Assembly: GCA_036583965.1 (NCBI GenBank)
Contig: JAZBQD010000013.1
Coordinates: forward strand, 8,011,763 to 8,075,762
Origin: Prunella strophiata
Lineage: Eukaryota; Chordata; Aves; Passeriformes; Prunellidae
Direction: 5' to 3'
DNA length: 64,000 nt
Shown: positions 35,895 to 50,700 of the stretch, piece after piece
How the letters are laid out: each line of letters opens with the position of its first letter
How positions within the stretch are numbered: the first letter of the stretch is position 1
Notes under the pieces: generated by a model
Database searches by the model: none
What the model was told of the DNA's origin: nothing
Seen by the model: the letters and a program-made list of their open reading frames with translations, nothing else
Position numbers and translations under genes: made by a program

Positions 35895-38800
35895 GTACGA
35901 GGGGCGGGGAGGGGATGTCCTGTGCCCTGGCAGGGTGCTGCAGGATGGGCAAGAGCCTCCAAAGTGTCCCCACGCTGGGGAGGGGAGCCTTGGCACTGAT
36001 CACACCGACCCCAGCGCTGGAGTGCTGAAAAACGAGGGCAAGAGGTGATGCTGGGCTCTGCTGGAGGGGTTTGTCGAGCCTCCCACCACCACCCTGCCTC
36101 TCTGCCAACTCTTGGTCCAAAGTCAGGACTTCCTCAATAGATGCAAAGTTCAGGAGGTTGCAGTTCAGGGGTTTGGGGATCAGAGGAAGTCCCTACAAAC
36201 TGCACCAGGTTTTACAGTTTGCCTGGATACATTAACTCTGCATAGGAAGTCGTTTGTGTAGCAAATACAGTGTTAGATTATAGCTGGAAGTCATATACTT
36301 GGTTTCAGAGCTACTTTTAAAACATCCTGCTGAGTTCTTGCATTGTGCACTATTAATGGTCTGTTTAAACATAGCACCCATATGTTTCCTTAAGGATTTT
36401 GCCATTTAAATTTGTTATTGTCATTGATGAGGAGGGGAAGCATCCACCAGCTCTTTTTATGACTTACCATTCTAATTCACCAGCCTTGAAAAATGTTGCT
36501 AGGTAAGCAAAGAACCCTTCCTCAGCAGTTAAAACAGGCTAAGCCATCAAAGTTGTTATAGGACAGATAACATTTCATATAGAAACTAATTCTTCAAAAT
36601 GACTGCATTTGTATTTGCATGGATTTGTAAAGTTCCAAGTATGAGACATCAAAGAAATAAGTATGTGATTAAATACAACAGTGTTTTGGACAAGGAAAGG
36701 CAGAAGGAGTGCAACTTTTGCATGAGATTATAATATAAATGTATCATTTAGTGTTTCACAGCAAATAAAATTTTCAGTGTAAATATGTTTAATATGTTCT
36801 TCCAGGCTGCTTGTGGAAATCTTACTTGTAACATTGATTTAAGAAAGGCAACTGTAGCCTCAAAATGCTGACAAATAGGAGGGTTAGCATAAAGTATGTT
36901 TCCTATTACTACTTTGTGAATGAATGTATAAATCTAAGTAAGTTAGGCTGTTATGGTAAATATGCAGTTTGTGCCAGCAAGTGTTAGGGAACAGACATCC
37001 CCTCATGCTCTCCTCTGGATAAACAGGGCAGAGAGAGGGGGAATGTGGAGTGGGGTGTTAGTCCCAAATCCACACATTCAGGAATTAGAGGGAAAGTGCC
37101 AACAACTGTGTTTGCTAACCATCTTTTGGAACAGTTTTGAAGAATGTAGGATTTAAGATGAAAATCGTTCTCATGAATTCCACCAAGCCACAAAGTTCCC
37201 AAACTAAATCAGATTGCTCTGCAAGATATATCCATTACAGCTCAATGAATGGGGGTTTTTTTTGGCCCAAATAGTTTTGTTCCTGATTTTCTTCATAGTG
37301 GAGACTTCGGGAAGGATTTCCCTGTGCTGTGTTCATCTCAGCTTAGCATCCCCTGGAGAATCAGCAGAGTCCTTACCGTGCTAGGCAGGCACCATTGCAC
37401 GCAATGACTGGAAGTTCTCTGTGAAGCATGCCTCTTTTTTGGGAACTGTTTTCCTTAATCTACTTTAATTCCATTCATTGGATATGAATCTTCATGGTGA
37501 AATTACTTGAATTTAGTGTTGTTTCTTCAGGTCATATCAAACACTGCAGGCAGTTTTCTTTTCCTGGAAGTTCTTATACAGGAAAATACAGAAAGTTTTT
37601 CAAGCTGAGCTGTTCAAATTTCCTATTTATTTCTCCTTAATTTTTCTCTGATGTGATTGCTGAGTTTCTTATTATTACACAGTGATACATTAGCATAGAT
37701 TAATTCTTTCATCATCATTCTGAAAAAAATACTTGTTTCCCCCATCATGTTTCAACAAAAGGAAAAAGTCCTAAGAAATTAGGAGATGCTCCACTGAAAT
37801 CATCAGAGTTGCATCGCTGCAAGTGAAATCAGGACCAAGCATCTGTATTTGGGTTTAGCTCACTGCTGTTCTGTTTGCAATGCCATGACTCATTATTTAT
37901 GTCATTGATGGGCATCAGTGGCTCAGCCCTGGGATCCAGGGGAGCCTGTCTGACAGGGCTGTGCTGTGTCACAGCAGGGCTGGTGTGACACCAACACTCC
38001 AGGTGCTCTGCAGCTTCACCTCAGTGTTGAGCAAGGTTTCCCAGCCCCTGTCCTGTACATGCTGCCTGACCACAGGGTCAGAGAGCTCACTGAGGCTGTC
38101 CTGGATGTCACTTTTGCATGAGGTGGGTCAAAGTCTCTTCTATGTGGACAGACAGCCACAGGTATTCAGGTTTTGTTCAGGAGGAATACGAGTTCCTTGC
38201 ACACCCAGAGCCCCTCAAAGCTCCAGGAGGCTGAGTCCAGCTCAGTGTTATCATTGCAGCAGGTCAGAACAGCCCAGTGTTTGAGTTTTCTGCTCTTGGT
38301 CCTTTCTCTTTGAGATCAGCAAATTTAGAGCTACCTATTAAGCATATTTTTGGTAATATCTCAGTGTTCTTTTATATTTTATTTTTCTATTCAGATGAGA
38401 CCTGAACTTGTAAAACTTACCTGGATTTTCTAGGGACTCTGTTGATGATCCAGTGCAATAAAATCTGTGAGGGACCAGCCCTGCAGCTGCATAGAATTTT
38501 GTTTCTTTCACACATATTTGTTTACATACAATCAAGGAAATGTTATTTACAAGTGTGCACCTTCTGCAAGGAAAAGAAACACAGGCAGTAACATTACAAA
38601 TGTATAAAGTGGCAAACCAAAACTGATCACTTGAGAACTCATTAACTTCTCAGTCTGAATGAAATCAGTGAGTGCAGTGCCTCTGGAGGTGAGGGCAGAA
38701 CACAGAGGACATGAAATTCAAGGAGAAAGCTGGTCCTTGCTATTATCTGTGGCAGAACAAGAGTTTTTAGAATAGGATGAATGAGAATTGCCATGATTCC

Positions 38801-41800
38801 CTGCAGAGTCATGCAGACATACACCCAAACAATAGTTTTCATTTGGCTCGTGCTCTGGTTTTTTATCAACTTGGGAAAAATAGTATTTCTGAAAGCTTTC
38901 CTTTCCCTCAGCTGCTGCTGGGTTTGGTAGAAGCAAATGAATGGAGCATGTAAAGGGAAAGGAAAGCACTGAAACGTGTCAGTGGAATTGTCTTGGTGAG
39001 ATTTTGTATTACCTCCTGATGTTTGACCTTGGGTACAATGTTTATTTTGAAAAACAGAGTTATTATAGACCTAGTTGAGCAATCTATATGTATTCTTTTT
39101 ATTATTTTTGCTATGGTATTGCTATTGATGGATATATTTTATTGTCATTCAACACAGAACTCATACCAGCTAGACTTGGTTGCAATTCATTAAATGTCAT
39201 AATGATAACACCTTCATGTTTTCTTCCTTTGCCTTTACTTTTTTTGTAAAGGGTAAAAACTAAAAAATTATTGAATTGACTGAATTTTTTCCCCTAATCA
39301 GTTTTGCATCTAAGTCTGTTGCTAATGATTCACCATAAAGGATAAAGAATTTTTGATGCCCCAAGTAGAGCATAACCTTTCATGCCAAAAGCAATTGAAG
39401 GTCAGACTACAGTTTCAGTCTAATTGCCTTTTTCCCTTTTCACTGTCTCTTTCCAGTAATACACAACAATCAATACAGCATGTAATTAGATTTCATTCAA
39501 TCTGCAAAGATTTGGAGAGCTTTCATCTTCTCATTATGTATTCTCACATCATGTCTTCCTACCCATGTCTTCTACACTAGACCCCTTTGACCTGTTCTAT
39601 TTTAGATGTGGAGGGATAAGTTGGGAGTATTCCCTTGAATTTGACAGGTTATCATTTGTTGCACATCATAATTTGATTTTGGTCTCTTTGGGAAGATTAA
39701 ATGCAATAGCAATTTCCAGTGTGATAAATGGGGTTTATATTTCATATGCATTTCATGGAGAAGGCTGGGGGGAAAAGTGGACAATTCACATAATTGCAGC
39801 ACAGAGGCTTAAAATGATGGAAATAGCAGGTCCTGGGTGCAGAGTACTGATTCCTGCTGGCTGGGACTCCTGATTTTTAGAGTGCACTGGAAGCCAAGTG
39901 ATTGCATTTAAAATTCAGCCTGGCAATCTGCATAGGTAAAAGTTACAGTAGTATTTTTAAAAGGGCAGTTTATTCTTCATGAGCTCTGGGCTGGTTGAAA
40001 ATGGGTCCAGATTTCCACATTTGAAAGTGAGGGTTGGGAACAGGCTGCAAGAGAGTGATGTGAATGTCCACATCATGTGTCCACATGTCAAAAAGAAGTT
40101 TTTACAGCTGGCAGCTCTCAGCTGAAGAGCAGTTCCTTGGCAGAGGAGAGGGGTAAAGCCACACGTGCATGGATCACATTCAGTGTGACTGCAGCCTTGT
40201 ATCAATGAAACTGCACCTTCTCCTACCCACATGTTTTATAAGCATTTCTGTTTTATGTGTTTATGGTCTGCTGCTAACATACATCTGGCAAAATTAGCAC
40301 CTAAATATCTCCAGAAATACCAGCTCACTTGTGGGCTCTGCTCTCAGTCATGTGGTTTCCTTCTGGTGATGGGTTTCTCTTCAAGTGTCTCACTTTGAGG
40401 ACATTTTTAAAGAAGTGCAAGGCTGGTTCTCATGAAGACAGGAGGGGAAAACGCTAAGTTTTTCGGGTTTTTTTTTGTTTGGTTTTTGGTTTGTTTTTTT
40501 TTAAGTTAGGCTGCCATTTCTTGTTTTACTACACAGTGTTTTCTATTGTGCTGGGTCATTTTCTCAAGCTTGGGTAAGTCACCATTGCTACAGGGCTGAC
40601 CTTCTGTATTGCAAAGTGATGGTCAAGTCCAACAGACCAATTTCCCATCACACTTGTTTTGGTTGTATTAGTATTGATTTGTGTAGCTGAGGGAACTCAC
40701 AATCAGTGCTCTCAGGAAGGTCAAGGTTTTATTCCCAAAAACAACAGAAGGAAAATGTAATGAGCCAATATTTGGATAGTCCCTATATAAATATAAGGTA
40801 ATATTTGAAATAGTATTACTCTATTTAGGCACTTTTTAGAAAGGAAAGTTCTGAAAGTTTAGTTGAAAAAGGGGGTAGCTCTCTTTTGTAAAACAGGCAA
40901 AATTGCACTCAGCTCTGCAAAATATTGACAAATACAAAAAAATATGTCTCCATTCTGGTAGCACATCAGTGATTTTAAAGTCTTTCCCTGTACTCTCTGT
41001 TTCATACAGTGGTAACTATTTTTTATGTAATGTTTCTGCTTTTTCGCCTTTGTAGCTGGGAAGAAAGCTTATTTTGACAGGAAAAAAAATCACATGGTAA
41101 TTTTATCATTGACTCATTTGTGTGGAACTTGAATCATTTGTACCATATGAGATTAAAAGCAATGTTTACAGAGGCAGAAAGGAAACCTTTGCCTGATGTC
41201 GTTTCTGTTGCCTTTTCAGCTGTATTCTGGTTCAGTATCTTTCCATTTCTTTGTACATTTAACTGGAATTGGAAAAGCAAATATGGGTCTGTCATCTTCC
41301 CAGAGAGGAGCTGCAGTGTGGTGGCTGCACACCTTCAGCCACTGCACAGGTTTAGAGGATTAGAAAACCTGGCTTTAACTTAATACCCTTGACAGAGAGA
41401 AGTGGAAGCTGGTTTTTGAGTTTAGAGGGGTTTCATTGTTTGTTTGTTTGATCTTTTAGTAAATAAAGGCAGGTAGCAGTTGAACCAGGAGCATCGTTTT
41501 AGAATGAGGTTCCAGACACTGAATGTGTCGCACTTATCCAAGGAAATACTGAGATATGAAAGGAAGGAAAATAAATGAGTCATGTTTAACAAATCTGCCT
41601 TTTTTTAATGCTCCTCTCTAACTTTACTAATGGGCACTCAGTTTCTCTTTCTCAGCATACTTGGCACACTGTTTTTATTGTTGTTGGTTGTGGGGTTTCT
41701 CTTGGTAGTCATTACCATCATTTAGTTTAGAACAACACACTGAAGGACAGAAAAAAGAAAAAGTAGGGGAAAAAAAAAAAAAAAGAGTCTGTGATGTTCT

Positions 41801-44800
41801 GGATAACAGGAAGGAAGAGAGCCAGTGACAGCAGAGCAGCTTCCAACCTTGTTGTAGTCCTATTGATCAAAACTGTCCTCTGAAATAAGATACCTTGAGT
41901 TCCTGAGAGCAAAAGCCAGAGAGATCCTCCCAGTGACCCAAAGTCATCTTCTCCTGAGAGCACAGAGCTAAACCAGCCAAGTACTAATTGGATGTGTCTG
42001 CTTTTCCTGAAACTCATAGCTGTGGTGCCATGGAAATGGCTGTGGATATCTGAAAGCTTCACAGGTGGAGGTAAAAACCCATTTCTAGGACAGCAGGGCA
42101 GGTGCAAACAGATTAAAAACTGTCTTTCTGCTCTAGAGTTTCTATCCTTTCAGGTGTTCTGGAATATCTAGGTTCTCCAGATAGTTTTGAAGACAAGATA
42201 CAGCACAAGTGGCACTTACTGGTTACTCAGCAAGTCCTGGAGGAGATTAAAAGTGTGTAAGGTCATCTCCTGAGCCAAGATTTCTTGACTCACTCAACAG
42301 AAGGCAGCAATGATGCAGCTTGGTCTAGGGCCCTCTGATTTAGCTGGGGTTACTTTGAGTTTAAACAGATGGCAGTGCTGCTGGGGATAAAGGTGACAAC
42401 CTTGGTTCTGTTGGTTATTTCTCAGTTTGATCTGTTGGGGTTTCAAATTCTTATTTCTTGAAGTGACATCACACCCATGATGTGGTGTAGGTCCAGATGA
42501 AGTGAGCTGTGAGCATGTGCACGTCTGTAGGTGTCCAAGGAAGTGTTCTTTTAGAGCTGAGTTCTGCTCTCTTACCCCTCTGGTTTGATGCTCTCCTCCC
42601 ACAGTGAGGGAAGGGGACTTTGCTTTCTGCAGTTCTTCACACCAACTTTTAATTTCACCTGGTTAGCTCAGTTGGACTCCTTGCTGTGCATGGAAAGAGT
42701 CCAGCAGCACCTTTTGTGGGAAATGCAGTGGAATGGGAGCTCCAGAGGAGCTCTCACACCACTTCCCTGTCCCTCTTACTGCCCTTGTCAGGCCATTTAT
42801 TTCTGAACAAGTTCTGTGCTTGTGTTTAATTCACTTGGATGACTTGTTCTGAGGGATCTTCTCACAAACCAAGTATGAGCCTGGGGCCATGAATTGTTTT
42901 GCATCCCTGTTGAGGGCAGACCTCAGCGGAACAACGCAGCAGAAATGGGCTGGTCTTGAGAATCCCTGACAAATGGTAAAATGCCCTAATATTTTGTGGG
43001 TTTTTTTTTTTTTTCCCCTTCAAATATGTCCTTGATTACTGGCTCTGAAGGAGAGTCTGAGGGCAGCAGCAGGGTAGAGAGCTGAGGAGACAATAGAGTG
43101 ATTCTGCTTTGTCATCATGCGCAGTGTGGACGCAGAGTTCTCTTGGGGGCTGAAGAGTTGTTGAAGTAAATGAGCAAAACGTTTTTAGAGAAGGTGAGAA
43201 TATAGATTTCTGAATATCTTAAGCCTTGTATCACCTCCCATGGAGCCATTCTCCAGAAGCACTTTCACTTGCCACAGGTCTGATTTATACTTTTAATACA
43301 TGAGCTGTAATTTGCATGTCATCCTGGGAGAGTGGGCAATGATGAAGAAAACTAAACCAAGGAAAAGGTTTTTAAAAGAGCTTCTGTTTTAGTAGCTTTC
43401 TGCTACTTCAAAATGGCTCTGTCAGGCAGAGATATTTGATGCCAAAGTACTACAGGAGAGTTTCACAGCACGGTGTTTGGAATTTCAGTGTCTGTAATCA
43501 CATTTAAATAACCCAGATTTGGTGGATGAGGATACAAAGGAACATGCTTGGCTTCTGGATTCTTTAGTGTGCATTTGCTTCAGTCTCAACCTCCTGGGCT
43601 GCAACACCAGGCTGTCCCTTGGGCTGAGCAGCCCCTGTAAAATGGCACAGCACTGGCCCAAGCCTTGCTCTGCCCCAGCAGGCTCCTGACATCTCCTTCC
43701 CCTGTGCAAAGCCAAGAAGGCTCTGTGCAAAGAAGCTGTGTACAGGCCTGTGTTAGCTTGTGGGTCACAGGACTGACAGCACACAGCTGGCTGGTCTCTC
43801 TGGGTGCCCAGTGTGCTGCTGGATTTCTTTCCTGGGGAGCTGCTGAAATTGCCATGCCTGTGCTTGAGTCAGCACTTGTGTTCAGCTGGGAATCCAAGGC
43901 AGGTGCAAAAGTGGCACTGCTTTCTAAGCAAAGTGCAGATGCTGCCAGCCCTGCTGTGCTGTGGCAGAGTGGGGGGTGACAGACACTGCTGCCTGCACAG
44001 GGGGACTGCCTCAAGTAGGTTTTTATCACTGCAGCAATGATTCAAATTCTCCTCAGCTCACCCCTGCACTCAGTCCTGTAGAAATCAGTTGCCTAAATTA
44101 ATCTTTGCTATTGATCCAGAGGCATCAGCACACGTCAGTAGTTATCAGTACAGTAACTCCAGTAGTAAATTTGGCCAAGTGAAGGCATTTTAGCCACAGG
44201 ATGAGGAGTAGGTTGGGTAGTCATGATGATGTGTGTGTAGTACACAGGATGAAGCCTTGCTGTGCCCCTGTACTGCTTCAGAATGGTTGAGAGCAGGGCC
44301 CTTCCTCCTTGGAGGTCTTGGAAGGATTCCCCTTTCTAGCAGAGATCTGGTGAACTTTGTGGTTTTTTTGCCTCTGACTCCTAATCCTGGGGGCTCTCAA
44401 TGCTCCTGTGTTTGTGCTATTTGGCTTCAGTTTGCATTTTGCAAAAAGAAGTTCTCAGACCAGGTCAGATTAATGGTGGCTGTACTGCCCTGTGGTACTG
44501 CAGGACCATTTGCACAGGAAAAGGGGGTTTGTTGCATAGGACTTTTCTTTCTCTTGGAAGATATCCATGAAGACAGCTGGAAAGCCCTTTCCTGCAATAC
44601 TGAGGAAGTTTGCCGCTTCTTTTTTTTTTTTCCCTCTAGCATTTTTGGTGGGGTGGTAGGGTTAATTGGTTGTTTTTCATTTGGATTTTTTATGCTGGTT
44701 TTGTATTTTATTTGGCAATGGGGCCTTACTGCCCTTTTAGAAATTGAGTTTATTTTTTTCTACAGCTCTCATATGCCTCTAGGATGAACAGCTTTTGTAA

Positions 44801-45019
44801 ATAAAAATGTATTTTTTGTTGTATTAACTCATTTTCAAGCAAGCCTTGTGTTGTAGCAAAGATTGGTGGTATTCTTTCCTGTGCATGCTGAACTGAAGGC
44901 AATGATAAGACTAAAAATATCCCCAATTGAAATAGCATTGTATAACCCAAAGGTTAGTTTTCCTCAGGATGAAAATTTGCAGTTGCTCTATAGATTCCTT
45001 GTAAGACAGATTTCTGGTC

Positions 45020-45065
45020 ATGCAGCCATGTGTAAAATGAGGCTACTGATAGCTGCAAAGTTCTG
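45020..45065 (-). mobile_element. Faint MIR-like fragment
   Basis: 'catgtgtaaaatgaggctac' followed by 'tgatagct' resembles the reverse-complement MIR segment catctgtaaaatggggataataatagt. It is too short and diverged to be firm. Confidence 0.25.
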
Positions 45066-46735
45066 TGTCTGCAAAACTCAGCCCCACTGGTGGCTGCCAG
45101 GAGCAGAATTCAGCTGGTGGCCAATGCTGACACCCACTGCTCTGCTGTGAGCTGGGGGTGAGTGCTGGCTGTGTTGCCAGAGCAGGGACCAGGCACTGTT
45201 CACACCTCTAACAGGAAAAGCAGATTTTCCAGCACAGAGCTGTTAATGCTGAAACCTGCTGATGGATTGCAGGTGGCTCCATGTAACAGATGGGAGTGGG
45301 GCATGAGGGGAGAGTGAGCTGAGCATGCTGGAGATATTACACAGCCTAATGCTGAGCTGCCCAGCTGCTCAAAGAGTTGATGCTTTCAATTTTCACAAGC
45401 AATGAGTGGGTCTGGTGTGGAAAAATGGATTGGTTGGGTGGTTTAGGTGTGCTAGTCTTAGTTATGGAAACCACTTTTTTTTTAGGTAGTTCTGTTCCAA
45501 AATTTGTGTGTCACCTGGAGAGTTCCCAGGACCCAGGTCTGGATTTAGGCTGCTGACTTTCTAAAGCCATCACAGGGATGTGGGCAGCCAAATTCTGCAC
45601 TGGAGCCACCTTTCTTCCAGGTAGCCAATCATTTCTACCACTCTTTAATGAACTTTTGCATCTGTCAGAAGTTGCAACTTTCTCAGCAGTTGAAAAATGT
45701 CTTTTGTTTATTCACTGCTAGAATCCCAAGGAGCAGTGAAAGTGTTTGCAGGTATTAATTATGAATTTCACATGTTTCTTCAATTTAACATTTGGCAAAC
45801 TCTCGCAACACATCCTTCATGGGGTGCTCCTTCAGGCACAGATGTGACCATGTCAGCACCTGCACTGAACACTTCACCCTCAGCTATTCCTGCTCTGAAT
45901 ACACAAACCCAATAATCTTTGATTTTAGACCTGTGCCAGCATGATGCTCCTCCTGAAATAGATCCATCTGGCTCGATGCATTTCCATTCAACAGAAAATT
46001 AATTCCGGAAGGGAAGTGCCTTTAATAATGCCTCTATCCAGTGGGGTTGGATGCAAAACCTTCTGTTTCCTGAAAGAGGCAGCTTGGTATGGCTCCCATA
46101 TTCACAGCTACATTCCCATTCCAGGCCCACATAACTCAAAGCCAGGCTGCAGAGAGCCCTCTCAGATGAGATCATGGAATGAAGAATTCCTTCTGTGATT
46201 CATTCTGAACCTGATCTGCCTAATAACTGGGATTCTTTGTCTCCCTCTTTCTGTCACACATTAAAAAGTTCACAAAGTGAAAATTTCCAGTCTTCTTTTG
46301 CACAATGAGAAGAGTGAACAAAAGATGTGCCTAAATGGAGGAGAAATATTTATGAGGGAACAAAGACATGTCCCTACCTTTGAAGCTGGGATGGAGCAGC
46401 CCAGCGTGCCAAGGGACACGGGCTGAGTGAGGCAGCCCTTGGAGAAGGAGATGATCATTGCAGAAGGGTTTTTGTATATGCTACAGGGCTACTTGTTTAG
46501 GCATCTCTCAGCCTTTAATCAGCCTGACAAGAAGCTGGAGCACAAATAGAGTCTAAGAGACACAGTGGAGCCTGTGGAAGAATGAGGCCAGAGTGAAATT
46601 TTGCTTATTGCAGTTGGATTATAATCAATGGAAGTGCTCATGGGATGAGGGAGCTGGGGTCAGGGTCTGTGCCCAACTCCTGGCAGAACTGTTCTGGCCC
46701 TAAGGAGAGCTGGAGCTCTCCCATGGCAGCACCAC

Positions 46736-47769
46736 GTGATACTGTGATACTGTGATACTGTGATATTGTGATATTGTGATACTGTGATATTGTGATTATT
46801 GTGATATTGTGATATTGTGATACTGTGATACTGTGATACTGTGATACTGTGATACTGTGATACTGTGATACTGTGATACTGTGATACTGTGATACTGTGA
46901 TACTGTGATATTGTGATATTGTGATATTGTGATATTGTGATATTGTGATATTGTGATACTGTGATACTGTGATATTGTGATATTGTGATATTGTGATACT
47001 GTGATACTGTGATATTGTGATTATTGTGATATTGTGATATTGTGATATTGTGATATTGTGATATTGTGATATTGTGATATTGTGATACTGTGATACTGTG
47101 ATACTGTGATACTGTGATACTGTGATACTGTGATACTGTGATACTGTGATACTGTGATATTGTGATTATTGTGATATTGTGATATTGTGATATTGTGATA
47201 TTGTGATACTGTGATACTGTGATACTGTGATACTGTGATACTGTGATACTGTGATATTGTGATATTGTGATATTGTGATACTGTGATACTGTGATACTGT
47301 GATACTGTGATACTGTGATACTGTGATACTGTGATACTGTGATACTGTGATACTGTGATACTGTGATACTGTGATACTGTGATACTGTGATACTGTGATA
47401 CTGTGATACTGTGATACTGTGATATTGTGATTATTGTGATATTGTGATATTGTGATATTGTGATACTGTGATACTGTGATACTGTGATATTGTGATACTG
47501 TGATACTGTGATACTGTGATACTGTGATACTGTGATACTGTGATACTGTGATACTGTGATACTGTGATACTGTGATACTGTGATACTGTGATATTGTGAT
47601 ATTGTGATATTGTGATATTGTGATACTGTGATACTGTGATATTGTGATATTGTGATATTGTGATACTGTGATACTGTGATATTGTGATTATTGTGATATT
47701 GTGATATTGTGATACTGTGATACTGTGATACTGTGATATTGTGATATTGTGATATTGTGATGATATTGT
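46736..47769. repeat. 8-bp satellite-like array, (GTGATACT/GTGATATT)n, about 129 units
   Basis: About 1.03 kb of the octamer GTGATACT or GTGATATT (a C/T dimorphism), arranged in blocks of like units. Five irregular 9-base units reading GTGATTATT occur near 46792, 47018, 47163, 47427 and 47685, each set among T-type units. This suggests that blocks of roughly 145-265 bp were duplicated within the array. The 257-codon minus-strand frame (SQYHSITV type) is a repeat by-product, because three 8-bp units make 24 bases, or eight codons. The array sits within GALNT9 intron 1. Confidence 0.97.
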
Positions 47770-50700
47770 AATCAGGGTTCATATAACAGGTCACTCTGGG
47801 ACAGCCATACCATGGTTTGATAATGCATCTTAACTTGGTGTTGATAGTTATTGTGGACCAGTTTCAAGAGAGAAAAGCTCTTGTGTGGATTCCTTATGGC
47901 ACTGAGTAGCAAGTCAGAACCAGGCCCAGAGGACAGGACAGCTCATGCAGGATCAGCACCAATTAAGACATGACCAGGCTGAGACCACTCTGTACTGTCA
48001 TAAAGCAAAATGATATTTCAGGATGGAAATTCATTTTAGAAGCAGAAATCAGTGTATGATCTGGTTTTGTCCCTGAGCTGGAAGATGTTTCTAATCTGTT
48101 TGATGGGTGATATTGCATGCCTGTGGCTCCTCAGTGCCTCAGCATATGGTTCTGAAACTAGAGGTTGATTATTTTCAAAAGTATTTTGACAGATACTGAA
48201 CTGACAAATTCCCTGTTAAAAAAGAGAGAGAAGTTTTGTTTGCTTCCTCTACTCATGAGGCTTCGTGGGTTTTAGGAATCATAACTTGCTTTATATTCCT
48301 TTCAAAGGTGGGGAGGGAAAGGCACTCCTACTATAAGAAATCAGAAAGATTAATTTTTTATTAATTCCAGGGAAAACAGGCAGAGCTGCATGGAGTGGTG
48401 TGCCCTGCTGTCAGGGTGCCTCATCTCTAAGCCTCTCTTCTCCCTTTCCAAGGGTGGCAGTGCTAATCTAGCAAGTCAAGCATTTCCATGTGAATTCTCT
48501 GTAATATGGAAAAGTAGTTTTAAATGGGATCACATGCATTCCTCATTATTTCATTAGGAATTCCCTAATCTGTGACCAGAAAACTCACTCTTTTATCACT
48601 TACCCTGGTTCTCACCATTGCCACTAACCCCTGACAAGAAGCAGAGGGTGTGAGCTCCCAGAAACTGGAACTGGGGACAGAAAGGGTCAAGAAAATATTT
48701 TAAGCTGCTCAAATACAAATCCCAGACCCAGGAGACCTGGCCTTCATTTCCAGGGGGACTGTCCTGGGCTCTTTATCTGTGGTGACAGCTCAGCTCTGCT
48801 CCCCTGACCCCCTCCCCTTATCTGTGTCCTCAGGTTAACTTTGTGATATTGATAATCAGCTAGGCATCCAACAGACCTGGACACCCAGTAATTAACACAT
48901 TTAATGCTAAAAATATGTGTTCAGTTCCTTGAGCAGCTAAACCAAGAAAACTGACTTTCTTGTGGGTTGGCATCCCACAAGTGAATTCTTTGGGTGGTCT
49001 CTAAGAGCTCCAACAGGTCTCTGGTGTTTGATCTTTCACCAAACCTCTTCTCTCAGCAGGAATATTTTAATGGCACTTTCTTCCCAGGTGTCAGCTTCTG
49101 TGACACTCACAGAAATGCAATTTTTGGAGACCTCTGACTGTCTGCCAAGCTTTGGCTGAAGTTAGAAGCAGTCCTCGAAATCTAACAAGCAGAGTGAAGG
49201 GAGAGTATGGAGAGGGAAGCAGACTGATAGACAAATGGAGACAGCATGATCCCACAAAATGGGTGTTTTTTTTAGCAAACCAGGCTAAAAATCCCATTGG
49301 TAACAAATGGGATTTTTACTTATTTAAAAACAATCATGAAAATTAAGTTCTGAGCTTTTAAAGGAACCAGACTCAGATGTCCACACTGAACTTCTTTGCT
49401 TGCTCTGTTAATTGGCAATATGTTAGCATAAGCATTTTTTCTCTACTTTGTTGCTTATTTCAGTTAATAACTACAGCAGCATGATATTTCCCTGACACTA
49501 CACCAGTGCTGCAGGAGAGCCTGCCTTATTTCCAGCCTGCTGAAATGGCTGACTCAGGGTCCCACCAGCCTGTCTCAGTGCCTTTCAGTAGAGTGAATAA
49601 TTAAATTATGAGTGAGCAGAGCAGCAATCCTGGTGCTCTGTGCTCAGCAGTGTGACACACATCCTGCTGCTCATCCCATCCCATCCCAGTCACAGCCCAG
49701 GGCTCAGCCCTGCCTTTCCCTGGCCCCTCTTGGTGCTGGGAAGCTTTTGCTGCTAGAGGAGAAGTGTGGGTGTGACCTGAAGTTTAAGTGTGACCGGAGA
49801 GTGCGTCTGCTTTGTGTCCTTGAGGAGTGATGAGCCCAAGCTGTAAACTCAGAACTCAGGGCTCCTGAAATTCAAATTTTGATTCATACCAGTCTCTCCA
49901 CTGAAGGATGATCTTCTGCTGTATAAAGGCACCTTCTATCACTGTCCTCATTTCTCTTTTTACTGTGTAATTTAACACCTCATAATGTAGTCGTAACTAC
50001 AAACCAGAGACACATCAGGGGACAGGGGCATTCATTCTTTCATGGAATTTTGGCATAAAGGAGAGGAAAGCTTGAAGAAAAATTGAGTCTCTGAAAACTT
50101 GAGTTTCTTTTTACATTGCCTTGGTGAAAACCAGATAAGCACTGTTGCAGTCAGTGGCATTAGGAAGGTACATTGAAGAAGGCTGATCCACAACTTCAAA
50201 AACTTGGCCATTGTCTTTATATATGACCTGAATTCTATATATGTGTGGTAATTTAAACGTGCTCTGTAGGTAGATCAAAGCAGCATATTGTTACCAAATG
50301 CATCCTGTCTTCTCCAAGGCAAGCCAGGGGTCCTGCTGTGGGTTTGTCAGGGCCCAAATCAGCCCTAGGTCACAGTCAATTCCTACAAATACCCACATGC
50401 AATGAAGCCAATCTTGTTAATAATGAATCAGTTATTATAGGAGAGCTGGTTTTTACAGTGCCTGTAATAGTAGATTGTAGCTCTCCCGCTCCTGGAAGTC
50501 TGAGTCAATTTATCTTTATATCAACAATAAAGCAGAAAGGGCAGAAATCAAAGTAAGCAATGTTTTTATTACCGCTTTTAAATAAAACATTGTGCCAATA
50601 TTTTTTCCCTAACATTACATCTTTATTTTCTCAAATTTATTGGCAATTGCTATTTATCTTAATTTCTCCTTTCTTTTGCAAAGCTATCTCATCCTTTGAT

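Noticed and set aside
33277..36048. Very long open frames of about 811-826 codons on both strands
   Set aside because: They are produced by a stop-free unit whose length is a multiple of three, open in all six frames. Their flanks are antisense to, or out of frame with, GALNT9 exon 1 or the leader, and show no recognisable domain.
46736..47769. GATA-factor binding site cluster in the octamer array
   Set aside because: The cores read TGATAC and TGATAT. The base after GATA is C or T, which does not fit WGATAR.
47021..47794. 257-codon minus-strand frame reading SQYHSITV repeats
   Set aside because: It is an 8-bp tandem array translated in 24-base steps, with no non-repeat coding flank.
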